Shown piece after piece: positions 1 to 7,633 of a stretch of DNA of 21,305 nt. A program made the position numbers and the translations under genes. Source of the stretch: Flavobacterium sp. SUN046 (GTDB lineage Bacteria; Bacteroidota; Bacteroidia; Flavobacteriales; Flavobacteriaceae); assembly GCF_028867965.1 (NCBI RefSeq), contig NZ_JAPQNT010000018.1:1-21305 (forward strand), given 5' to 3'. Under the pieces are notes generated by a model that was given only the letters and a program-made list of their open reading frames with translations, was not told where the DNA came from and ran no database searches. The stretch's first letter is position 1; the number at the start of each line of letters is the position of its first letter.

Positions 1-119
1 AAGTAAATGCTACTGATGTTGAAACATTAGAAGTAGGAGCGAGCTATCCGTCAGGAGTTTACAATGTAATTGTTACTCAAGGTGAGAATACCAAAACACT
101 ACGTGTTATAAAAAGATAG
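1..119 (+). CDS. C-terminal end of a T9SS-exported protein (partial, 5' end outside window)
   Basis: Only the last 39 codons are present, read from base 3 to a TAG at 117-119. The peptide starts [20 protein letters not shown] and ends TKTLRVIKR. It is the second half of a type A T9SS sorting domain, the signal that directs cargo across the outer membrane of Bacteroidota, where it is usually cleaved on export. The DNA is a close paralogue of the end of the gene at 3353-7459: I count about 16 differences in 119 bases by hand. The similarity continues past the stop codon into the terminator. The missing upstream part is therefore probably a related large secreted protein, but its catalytic or binding domains cannot be known from this window. 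Confidence 0.88.
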   Translation, partial: VNATDVETLEVGASYPSGVYNVIVTQGENTKTLRVIKR

Positions 120-144
120 TTTTTTAAATAAAAACTAAATAATT

Positions 145-177
145 AAACCCTTCTCAAGTAATTGAGAAGGGTTTTTT
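145..177 (+). terminator. Rho-independent terminator of the partial upstream gene
   Basis: A perfect 10-bp stem, CCCTTCTCAA (148-157) with TTGAGAAGGG (162-171), is closed by a GTAA tetraloop of the GNRA type and followed by a T run. AAA/TTT pairs flank it and can extend the stem. It lies 25 bases after the stop codon. A near copy with the same stem and a GAAA loop follows the gene at 3353-7459. Confidence 0.92.
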
Positions 178-674
178 AGTATAAAAAAAAATAGGTGTAA
201 TTCTGAAAATAAGCAATAAAAATTAAGTATTATATTAATTTATTAGTAATGTGATAATTATGATATTCAATTAAATTATGTTGTTTTTTTATGAATGAAT
301 TGGTTTTGTGCTTAATTAAAGTGATAATTATTGTATTATTTTTAAAAATCGATGCCAAGACTGTAGTTTTTTACCAATACATTAACTCAACAAACTACTA
401 TTATTTTAAAAATCTTATTATTTTAATTAAATAATTAGGTGTTGTTAAATACACAAACCTTTGATTTTACTTCTTATCGTAAGCTTTTCAAATTAATTAA
501 CTCTTGTATAGTTCTTATATACATTTAAGTAAAACCTTTTTTGCAACTCTTGTTTAACTTCGATTCGTAAGTTAAATTTTTTAGTTTATCAATCTGCGAA
601 TCAAAGTTATTTACTGTTTTTCTGAAAAATTCATTAAAGTTTATTTCTAGAATTTGTATAAATATTTTTACCAT
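178..674. other. Intergenic region, about 500 bp, very AT-rich
   Basis: I see no convincing gene here. It holds two exact copies of GTGATAATTAT (251-261 and 321-331, 70 bp apart) and two near copies of TATTATTTTTAAAAATC (335-351 and about 400-415). A motif TTGTATAGTTCTTATATA (504-521) recurs almost exactly before the gene at 3353. An inverted repeat GATTCGTA/TGCGAATC (562-569 and 595-602, one G-T wobble) lies nearer the next gene. The length and the motif suggest regulatory DNA for the gene at 675, but only the shared motif has comparative support. Confidence 0.5.
647..656 (+). promoter_or_regulatory. Possible -7 promoter element before the adhesin-repeat gene
   Basis: CTAGAATTTG ends 18 bases before the ATG at 675. 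It resembles the Bacteroidota -7 box TAnnTTTG, but with three rather than two bases between TA and TTTG. A matching CTAGATTTG with correct spacing lies 23 bases before the gene at 3353. I see no clear -33 TTG at the proper distance, so this is tentative. Confidence 0.35.
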
Positions 675-2975
675 ATGAAGTCATTTTTATTTTTAATATT
701 CTTTTTAAGTTGTACCGTTATTATCAATGCACAAGTCGGAATAGGTACAGTGGCTCCAGATGGTGCTTTAGATATTACTTCCTCAACAGAAGGATTAATA
801 ATTCCGAGAGTAGCTTTAACAGCAACCACTACAGTAGCACCAGTTTTAACGGCAGTAACATCTGAATTGGTTTTTAATACTGCAACAGCAGGCGATGTAA
901 CTCCCGGATTTTATTATTTAAGTTCGGCAACTGGACCATGGATTAGATTAGCAACAGGCGCAGCAAGTTCTCAAGATTGGACCATACTTGGAAATACAAA
1001 TATTGTAGACGGAACTAATTTTATAGGCACAGGCGCAGGCACAAATGTTGATGTAGCTTTTAGGAGAAACAACACTGCGGCTGGAAAAATTGGAGCTACT
1101 AGTACTTCTTTAGGAGTCGGCGCACTAACAGCTGGTGCTGCTACAAATAACACAGCTATAGGTTTTAATTCATTAACAGCAAATACAGGAGCTGATAATA
1201 CCGCCATTGGCTACCAAGCTTTAAAAGCCAACACAACCGGAACAACAAACACTGCCATTGGCAGCGGTGTTTTAGCACTTAATACTACAGGAATACAAAA
1301 TACTGGTGTTGGAAATACCGCTTTAGCAGTTAATACAGGAAGTGCGTCTACAGCAATTGGTTTTGAAGCATTAAAAGCAAATACATCAGGAAATAACGGA
1401 ACAGCAGTTGGGTTTCAAGCATTGTCTAAAAATATAGCAGCCAGTAATAATACCGCAATAGGTTTTCAAACTATGTTAAACAATACTTCAGGTTCAGAAA
1501 ATACAGCAATAGGATTTCAATCGGCTAGTATTGGCGCGACTGCAAGCAAAAATACCTCTGTTGGATACATATCACTAAATAACAATATTGGATCAGAAAA
1601 TACGGCTATCGGACACAGTGCAATGAGCGGACTTAACAATGCTGCTTCAAGATTCAACACAGCAATTGGGTATCAATCTATGTTTGCTGGAACTGGAGCT
1701 GTTACTAATGTAGTAGCTGTTGGAGCCAATGCACTATTTCAAAATACAGCTTCCAATACGGTTGGTGTTGGATACAATGCTTTACAAGGTCAAATTGGTG
1801 GCGGAACAGGTAATACAGGTGTTGGATTTAGTGTGTTAAATAATAATTCAACAGGCGATAATAATACCGCAATAGGTTCTGAAGCCGGATTTGCAGCAGT
1901 AGGAAGCGGTAACACGCTTGTTGGTTATAGAGCAGGTCAATTTGCAAGTAATGCAACTGGCGCAGGAACTTTTGTAGGATATCAAGCCGGACAAAACACA
2001 ACCGGAGCCAACAATACTGCGGTTGGTAATAATGCATTAGTTGCAACTGGCGCTTCATCCAATAGTGTAGCAATAGGAAATAATGCATTAACTGTAAATA
2101 CTGCGGCTAACAATACGGCTGTTGGTTTTAGTGCTTTAGTCACCAATGTTACAGGTACTGGAAATGTAGCCATCGGAAATCAAGCTGGATTTTCTGAAGT
2201 AGGTTCTAATAAACTGTACATTTCTAATTCGATTACTACGCCAACAACATCATTAGTGTATGGTGAATTTAGTCCGGCTTTAATTTTACGAACGAATGGC
2301 ACATTTCAAATAGGCGATCCATTAACAGCTGGATATTCGTTTCCAACATCTAGAGGAACTGTTGGTCAGATTTTGCAAACCAATGCTTCTGGAGTGCTTT
2401 CATGGGTAGCATCGTCTTCAGTAGAAACTGATCCACAAGTTTCAGCTGCAGTTTCTAATACTGTACCTAAATGGAACGGCACTACATTAATTGATGGCGT
2501 AATGACTGATGATGGTACTAATGTTGGAGTAGGTGTAACTGCTGCTGCTGGTAATAAATTGGAAATTGCTGGAAAAACAAAAACAACAAATTTTCAAATG
2601 ACTGCTGGCGCCAATGCTAATTATTTTCTTCAAAGTGATGCTTCTGGAAATGCTACTTGGGCAACAGTGCCTGTAAATACCGTTAAACCAATTGTATCAA
2701 CTGGCGCAACGACAGGAGTATATACTATTTCTTTAACAGAATATACTATTAGAGTTTTTAATAGTGTGTCTGAAGTAAGACTTCCTAATGCAGCTTCCAA
2801 TATAGGCAAGGTATATATAATCATTGGTAGCAATACAATTTCTTCTAAAATTCTCTCTACTAGTGGTGGTGTAATTTATGACGATGTAACCAATACAACT
2901 ATAACAACTATAAATGGAAACGAAAGAATTATGGTTCAAAGTGACGGTACCGATTGGCTTGTAATTGGAAGATAA
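675..2975 (+). CDS. Secreted protein with about 22 YadA-head-like repeats
   Basis: The 766-residue product starts with a signal peptide (MKSFLFLIFFLSCTVIINAQ, cleavage expected after Ala-Gln). Next comes a segment common in flavobacterial surface proteins, beginning VGIGTVAPDGALDI and containing GLIIPRVAL. From about residue 150 to 513 it is a run of roughly 22 repeats of 14-19 residues with the core N-T-A-[IV]-G-x-x-A-L, the pattern of left-handed beta-roll head repeats in trimeric autotransporter adhesins such as YadA. The C-terminal 250 residues carry phrases seen in phage-tail-like and surface proteins (GTVGQILQTNASGVLSW; NYFLQSDASGNATW) and end WLVIGR. There is no T9SS sorting domain and no YadA-type beta-barrel anchor. 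I chose ATG 675 over an in-frame TTG at 654 because the signal peptide starts there. Adhesion is inferred from the repeats; export route and binding partner are unknown. Confidence 0.85.
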   Translation: MKSFLFLIFFLSCTVIINAQVGIGTVAPDGALDITSSTEGLIIPRVALTATTTVAPVLTAVTSELVFNTATAGDVTPGFYYLSSATGPWIRLATGAASSQDWTILGNTNIVDGTNFIGTGAGTNVDVAFRRNNTAAGKIGATSTSLGVGALTAGAATNNTAIGFNSLTANTGADNTAIGYQALKANTTGTTNTAIGSGVLALNTTGIQNTGVGNTALAVNTGSASTAIGFEALKANTSGNNGTAVGFQALSKNIAASNNTAIGFQTMLNNTSGSENTAIGFQSASIGATASKNTSVGYISLNNNIGSENTAIGHSAMSGLNNAASRFNTAIGYQSMFAGTGAVTNVVAVGANALFQNTASNTVGVGYNALQGQIGGGTGNTGVGFSVLNNNSTGDNNTAIGSEAGFAAVGSGNTLVGYRAGQFASNATGAGTFVGYQAGQNTTGANNTAVGNNALVATGASSNSVAIGNNALTVNTAANNTAVGFSALVTNVTGTGNVAIGNQAGFSEVGSNKLYISNSITTPTTSLVYGEFSPALILRTNGTFQIGDPLTAGYSFPTSRGTVGQILQTNASGVLSWVASSSVETDPQVSAAVSNTVPKWNGTTLIDGVMTDDGTNVGVGVTAAAGNKLEIAGKTKTTNFQMTAGANANYFLQSDASGNATWATVPVNTVKPIVSTGATTGVYTISLTEYTIRVFNSVSEVRLPNAASNIGKVYIIIGSNTISSKILSTSGGVIYDDVTNTTITTINGNERIMVQSDGTDWLVIGR
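1110..2215 (+). repeat. Coding array of YadA-head-like repeats (about 22 units)
   Basis: Degenerate in-frame units of about 42-57 bp encode variants of NTAIGFQALKANTSG. Examples are NTAIGYQALKANTTG, NTAVGNNALVATG and NVAIGNQAGF. The units differ in spacer length and many codons, so this is an old, diverged array rather than a recent expansion, and slippage should be limited. Confidence 0.85.
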
Positions 2976-3030
2976 GTAATTTATTAAATAAGATTAAAAA
3001 GAAGAGTAAATTATTAATCACGTAAAAAAT

Positions 3031-3076
3031 TCACTTTTTTTTTATTATTAGTATTTTTTTTAACTAAAAAAAGTGA
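3031..3076 (+). terminator. Weak, T-rich hairpin, possible terminator after the adhesin-repeat gene
   Basis: TCACTTTTTTT (3031-3041) can pair with AAAAAAAGTGA (3066-3076) over 11 bp. The loop is 24 bases and the stem is mostly A-T. It lies about 55 bases after the stop at 2975. It is far weaker than the other terminators in the window and could equally be a chance pairing of homopolymer runs. Confidence 0.35.
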
Positions 3077-3352
3077 GTTTAATTTAATACTACTTACTTC
3101 TTCTGGATATTACAATTCCAATTACTAAAAACAAACACAACATTAGTACAACATTAAAAATTACGATTGTTAACGCAATCCTATAATATTAAGTTCTTTT
3201 TATTTTTTTTATTACTATATCGATTGCGAAATGTCTACTTAAGCGCTATTTGTTGCTGCAATCAAAACTTTGTATAGTTTTTATATAGTACTCATTAAAT
3301 TTTAAAATTAAAGTTCTTAGCTAGATTTGAATTCCAATTAAAACTATAAAAC
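3077..3352. other. Intergenic region upstream of the jelly-roll/Ig gene
   Basis: With the hairpin before it, the gap between the two genes is 377 bp and holds no plausible gene. An imperfect palindrome GATTG-TTAACG-CAATC lies at 3165-3180, and CGATTGCG recurs at 3220-3227 as the complement of the CGCAATC at 3174-3180. TTGTATAGTTTTTATATA at 3271-3288 matches the motif at 504-521 with a single C/T difference. Confidence 0.45.
3322..3329 (+). promoter_or_regulatory. -7 promoter box TAGATTTG
   Basis: TAGATTTG is a perfect match to the Bacteroidota -7 consensus TAnnTTTG and ends 23 bases before the ATG at 3353, which leaves a short leader. A good -33 TTG about 19-23 bases upstream is not evident, so a helper factor or weak basal activity is possible. 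Confidence 0.5.
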
Positions 3353-6300
3353 ATGAAAAAAATCTTCTTATTATTTTTCTTAATGACTATTTCATTAGGA
3401 CAATCGCAAACTCCAGCTGCTGGTCCAACATCTCCTCCAGCACGAAATGCTTGGGATGTTTTATCTCAATACGGTAGTGCATACACAAATCAATCGGGCG
3501 TTGTGTTCGATAGTTTTGGTGGTAGTACTATTGTAGGCGATGTAACGCTTGCAGACAATAGTGTAGTTAAAAAATATACAGGTCACAGCTACTCTGGAAT
3601 ATCTACTAACGGTGCTTTCAATCTTAATGTAGCATCAATGACTAAATTACACATTGATGTATGGTCGCCTGATTTTGTTTCTTTCAAAATCAAACTTGAA
3701 GCTGTAAACGGAAGTAACGTAGAATTAGAAGTTCCTTTTACTAAATCACAAGGGTCATGGAATTCGTATGATTTAGATTTGAGTACCTATTCAGCAGTTG
3801 ATTTAGCTAACTTAAGATGGATTGTGCCAGTTACTTTCGGACCAAACAATACTACTTTGTTCATCACAAACGTATATTTTTGGCGACCAGCAACAATTCA
3901 ACCGCCAACTTTAGGCTCATTTTCTGTTCCAGCTCAATCAGTAGGTGCAGCGCCATTTTCTTTAACAGCTCCAACTTCCAATAGTGCTGGAGCTTTCACT
4001 TATTCAAGTAGTAATACTAACGTTGCAACTATTAGCGGTAGCACGGTAACTCTTGTTGGTGGTGGTACATCAACAATTACAGCAACGCAAGCAGCAGATG
4101 GTTCTTATGGTTCTGCAAGTGCAGCAGCTACATTAACTGTTTCTTATCCTGCGCCTGGGCCATCGCCTACACCGCCAACAAGAGCTGCAAATACTGTGGT
4201 TTCTATGTTTACAGGAACACCACCAGCTTATGCTAATGTGGTTAATGCAGTAAGAGCTCCATGGACAGCAGGTACAACATTAACAACTATTCCAAACGGA
4301 ACAGATACTTGTTTACAAGTCGATAATTTTGGTTATTTAGGATATATTACACCTGGTGCCAATTTTAGTGCTGCCGGTATGACAAAACTTCACGTTGACG
4401 TTTATTTGAACACTCCAATTGCCAATATGTTTATCTTTCTATTGTCTAATGGCGATCAATTATACAATACTGGTGCTCTTGTGGCTGGTTGGAATTCTTT
4501 AGACATTACTTTAGGATCGGCTTATCCAGGTGCTAATTTAGCTGATATTTATGGTTTTAAATTTGAACACAATCAAGGTGCTGCAAGACAAATTTATCTA
4601 GACAACATCTATTTTTATGTTGCAGGTAGTGATCCAGTTATTACAGATTTTACAGTTCCAGCTAAAGTTTTTGGCGACGCTCCATTTGCTTTAACAGCTC
4701 CAACTTCTACTAGTGCAGGTGCTTTTACATACACTAGCAGTAACCCATCTGTAGCAACAATATCAGGAAATGTTGTTACCGTTATAGGTATTGGTACATC
4801 AACAATTACAGCCAATCAAGCTGCCGATGGTAGTTTTGATGCTGGCTCAACAACCGCTTCACTAGTAGTGTCGGCACCACCATTAACAACTCCGGCTCCA
4901 ACACCACCAGTTAGAAACTCTTATGATGTTATTTCATTGTATAGTGATGCTTATACTAATGTACCTTCTGCTGCTTGGCAAGGTGCTTCTACCTTAACCG
5001 ATGAATTGCTTTCAGGTAATCCTACTAAAAAAATGAGTAATTTTTTAGTTGAGTTTATTAATTTTTCGGCTACCGATGTTTCTCAAATGACCATGTTGCA
5101 CATGGATGTTTATACGTCAGATTGTACAGGTTTCAATATTTGGTTACTAAACAATGGCGATAGAAATGCACAATTTTTCCCAAGTTTAAACGGTTGGTAT
5201 AGTGTTGATATTCCTTTGTCTACTTATGTAAATAATGGTTTAAACATGACAGGGCTTATTCAACTTAAATTTGAAGGATTGAATGGTCCAGGAAAAACAG
5301 TTTATGTAGATAATGTATATTTCTACAGACCAGCAACGCTTCCTCCAGCAACCGTAGGCGTATTTACAGTGCCTGCTAAAAATGTTGGAGATGCAAACTT
5401 TGCTATAACTCCTCCAACTTCTAACAACAGTAGTCCGTTTACATACACTAGTAGTGCTAATTCTGTTGCTACTATTGTAGGTGGAAACCAAATTCATATC
5501 GTTTCTGGTGGAACTTCTACAATAACTGCAACTCAGGTTTCTGATGGTACTTATGGTCCAACCAGTAAAACAGCAACTTTTGTAGTTAGTTTTCCAGCAC
5601 CTGGTCCGTCACCAATTCCTCCTGCAAGAACACCTTCAAGAGTAATGTCAATGTACACAGGAACACCTTCAGTTTATACCACTACACCTAATTATAGTTT
5701 AGGAAGAGCTTTTTGGACAGCTGGTGCCACTTTAAATGAGATTCCAAACGGAACTAACACCGCTTTAAGAGTAGATAATTTAGGCTATATCGGATTAATT
5801 GATGTGGTATCAGAACGACGTTTGAACGTATCGGCTATGACTAATTTACACTTAGATGTATATGTAAATGCACCTTTTGCAAATTTATTTTTCTGGTTGT
5901 TAACCGATGGAGATCAACGAAGAGATATCACTAATCTTGTAGCAGGTTGGAATTCAATTGACATTCCGTTATCTGAATTTGCAGGAGCGAATCTATCTAA
6001 TGTATACGGCTTAAAGTTTGAGCAAAACCAACCAGCACCACTTCAAATTTATCTTGATAATATTTACTTCAGTGATGATACGCATTATGCGGATGTTGAT
6101 GGCGATGGTTATGGTAATTTAGCGGCTCCAGTTGTTGGTCAACCAATAGGTTCTGTATTAGATGCTACCGATTGTGACGACACCAGAGCATCGGTTCACC
6201 CAGGTGCAACAGACGTTTGTTACGACGGATTAGACAACGACTGTAACGGTAACGTTGATAACGTAGGTTTGCCAGGAGGTTGTACACCAAAAGTGGCTAA

Positions 6301-7459
6301 CTTACCAACTGCAACTTGTGGAAGTACTGTAAATGCATTGAACACTGTTGTTTCTGCAACAAATGTTCCAGGTGCTCAAGCATTCCGATTCAAGATTACG
6401 AACATGACTACTAACGCAGTTCAAACATTAGACAGTCCAACAATTTCGTTCCAATTCTCGAGTTTACCAGGCGTTACATTTGGCACACAATACAAAATTG
6501 AAGTGGCAATTAAATTCGCAGGCGTGTGGCAAGGTTTCTACGGAAGTCCGTGTTTTGTAAACACGCCATCACCAGTTAGTATAATTTCTGCTGCACAATG
6601 TGGATCTACTTTAACTAGTATGTCACAATATATTAATTCATCTTATGTTGCTAATGTAACCGGATATAGATATGAAGTTACTAATCAAAGTAATGGTCAA
6701 ACACAATATGTTTATTCAAGTTTGAACAAATTTACATTAACACAGTTATTGGCTTCTAATCAAACTTTTAATACAAACTATTTTATTAGAGTATCTTGTA
6801 GAAATACCGATGGTACTTATTTACCAGAAGGACCAGGTTGTATTATCAAGTCAAGAGCATTTCCAACTACTCAAGTTATAGCAACACAATGTAACAACTA
6901 TTTAGTTCCAAGTATGGCTACCAATATTAATGTTGATTTAGTTTCAGGAGCTACTTTGTACAAGTTTAGATTGTTTAATGGTACTTATGACTTTGTAGTA
7001 GAATCGGTTTACAACAAATTCACATTAAATATGTTCCCAGGAATTGAGCAAGGCGCAACCTATTCTGTACAAATAGCTGCACAAGTAGGCGGAATATTTG
7101 ATTTGGATGAATCGCTTCAACAAAAATGGGGTAAAACCTGTACGTTAACTACACCAGGTGCTGCAAGACAAGCTGAAGGTCCAGTAAAACCAATAGTGGA
7201 AATAGCAGTTAATGAGTTTACAGCCTTAGCGTATCCAAATCCGTTTGCAGAGAACTTTAAATTGAAAGTTACTACAAACAGCGATGAGAATGTAAGCGTA
7301 AGAGTGTACGATATGTTAGGTAAACTAGTTGAAGATAGAAAAGTAAACGCTACTGATGTTGAGACATTAGAAGTAGGAGCGGGCTATCAAACTGGAGTTT
7401 ACAATGTAATTGTTACGCAAGGTGAAAACACTAAATCAGTTCGTGTGATTAAAAGATAG
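3353..7459 (+). CDS. T9SS-secreted protein: four jelly-roll CBM-like domains, three Ig-like domains, MopE-like motif
   Basis: This 1368-residue protein has a signal peptide (residues 1-19, MKKIFLLFFLMTISLGQSQ). Four jelly-roll domains of the type found beside flavobacterial polysaccharidases (about residues 20-181, 265-425, 508-665, 747-911) each end with a Y[LV]DN[IV]YF-like strand. Three Ig-like domains (bearing VATISG and GTSTITATQ) separate them. Residues 912-980 hold DVDGDGYGN and then DCDD...VHPGA...CYDGLDNDCNG, a calcium-loop plus MopE-like metal-binding pattern. Three FN3-like repeats (981-1270), each bounded by cysteines, precede a type A T9SS sorting domain (from about 1284, YPNPF...RVIKR). 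No glycosidase or protease catalytic domain is visible, so I infer a glycan-binding surface or secreted protein. Polysaccharide binding follows from the domain type, not from identified ligand residues. The gene ends with its own terminator. Confidence 0.9.
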   Translation: MKKIFLLFFLMTISLGQSQTPAAGPTSPPARNAWDVLSQYGSAYTNQSGVVFDSFGGSTIVGDVTLADNSVVKKYTGHSYSGISTNGAFNLNVASMTKLHIDVWSPDFVSFKIKLEAVNGSNVELEVPFTKSQGSWNSYDLDLSTYSAVDLANLRWIVPVTFGPNNTTLFITNVYFWRPATIQPPTLGSFSVPAQSVGAAPFSLTAPTSNSAGAFTYSSSNTNVATISGSTVTLVGGGTSTITATQAADGSYGSASAAATLTVSYPAPGPSPTPPTRAANTVVSMFTGTPPAYANVVNAVRAPWTAGTTLTTIPNGTDTCLQVDNFGYLGYITPGANFSAAGMTKLHVDVYLNTPIANMFIFLLSNGDQLYNTGALVAGWNSLDITLGSAYPGANLADIYGFKFEHNQGAARQIYLDNIYFYVAGSDPVITDFTVPAKVFGDAPFALTAPTSTSAGAFTYTSSNPSVATISGNVVTVIGIGTSTITANQAADGSFDAGSTTASLVVSAPPLTTPAPTPPVRNSYDVISLYSDAYTNVPSAAWQGASTLTDELLSGNPTKKMSNFLVEFINFSATDVSQMTMLHMDVYTSDCTGFNIWLLNNGDRNAQFFPSLNGWYSVDIPLSTYVNNGLNMTGLIQLKFEGLNGPGKTVYVDNVYFYRPATLPPATVGVFTVPAKNVGDANFAITPPTSNNSSPFTYTSSANSVATIVGGNQIHIVSGGTSTITATQVSDGTYGPTSKTATFVVSFPAPGPSPIPPARTPSRVMSMYTGTPSVYTTTPNYSLGRAFWTAGATLNEIPNGTNTALRVDNLGYIGLIDVVSERRLNVSAMTNLHLDVYVNAPFANLFFWLLTDGDQRRDITNLVAGWNSIDIPLSEFAGANLSNVYGLKFEQNQPAPLQIYLDNIYFSDDTHYADVDGDGYGNLAAPVVGQPIGSVLDATDCDDTRASVHPGATDVCYDGLDNDCNGNVDNVGLPGGCTPKVANLPTATCGSTVNALNTVVSATNVPGAQAFRFKITNMTTNAVQTLDSPTISFQFSSLPGVTFGTQYKIEVAIKFAGVWQGFYGSPCFVNTPSPVSIISAAQCGSTLTSMSQYINSSYVANVTGYRYEVTNQSNGQTQYVYSSLNKFTLTQLLASNQTFNTNYFIRVSCRNTDGTYLPEGPGCIIKSRAFPTTQVIATQCNNYLVPSMATNINVDLVSGATLYKFRLFNGTYDFVVESVYNKFTLNMFPGIEQGATYSVQIAAQVGGIFDLDESLQQKWGKTCTLTTPGAARQAEGPVKPIVEIAVNEFTALAYPNPFAENFKLKVTTNSDENVSVRVYDMLGKLVEDRKVNATDVETLEVGAGYQTGVYNVIVTQGENTKSVRVIKR
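3410..6085 (+). repeat. Alternating A-B-A-B jelly-roll domain repeat with Ig spacers
   Basis: Jelly-roll copies 1 (about 3410-3895) and 3 (4874-5347) share the type-A opening RN-[AS]-[WY]-DV-[LI]-S with AYTN. Copies 2 (4145-4627) and 4 (5591-6085) share a type-B opening, R..[ST]-[VR]-V-[VM]-SM-[FY]-TGTP, and the later W-T-A-G-[TA]-T-L-x-x-I-P-N-G-T. Ig spacers lie at about 3896-4144, 4628-4873 and 5348-5590. The pattern implies that an A-Ig-B-Ig block was duplicated as a unit. Confidence 0.75.
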
Positions 7460-7482
7460 TTTTAAGTAAAAACTAAATAATT

Positions 7483-7515
7483 AAACCCTTCTCAAGAAAT
7501 TGAGAAGGGTTTTTT
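7483..7515 (+). terminator. Rho-independent terminator after the jelly-roll/Ig gene
   Basis: The stem CCCTTCTCAA (7486-7495) / TTGAGAAGGG (7500-7509) with a GAAA tetraloop is followed by six T residues. Stem and flanks match the terminator at 145-177; only the loop differs (GAAA here, GTAA there). Confidence 0.93.
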
Positions 7516-7566
7516 AATGTAGATTTTATACTACTATTTTCTAGTTTTTTTTTAACAAAAATAATA

Positions 7567-7575
7567 TATCTTTAC
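7567..7575 (+). promoter_or_regulatory. -7 promoter box TATCTTTAC before the beta-helix gene
   Basis: TATCTTTA matches TAnnTTTG at seven of eight positions. It is followed by C and then, 11 bases later, by a leader hairpin. The gene at 14349 has the same layout with TATTTTTAC. Upstream, at the -33 distance, there is only a T run (from 7544), so the -33 element is poorly defined. Confidence 0.45.
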
Positions 7576-7586
7576 CTTCCAATAAA

Positions 7587-7610
7587 TGTATTCATAATCA
7601 GTGAAATACA
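7587..7610 (+). promoter_or_regulatory. 5'-leader stem-loop of the beta-helix gene
   Basis: TGTATT (7587-7592) pairs with AATACA (7605-7610). After a bulged A (7604), CAT (7593-7595) continues the stem with GTG (7601-7603), one pair being a wobble, leaving a 5-base loop. It would sit at the start of the mRNA if the box at 7567 is used and ends 23 bases before the ATG. A related hairpin lies at 14293-14316. Confidence 0.5.
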
Positions 7611-7633
7611 TTCTTTAACGTAACGATTTTATT

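Noticed and set aside
291..434. Small open frame of 47 codons (MNELVLCLIKVIIIVLFLK...) that could look like a membrane peptide
   Set aside because: The DNA is extremely AT-rich, so hydrophobic codons arise by chance. There is no ribosome site, no promoter box at a sensible distance, and no comparative support.
654..674. Upstream TTG start giving seven extra residues to the gene at 675
   Set aside because: ATG 675 begins a clean signal peptide (MKSFLFLIFFL). The TTG overlaps the likely -7 box, so it may not even be transcribed.
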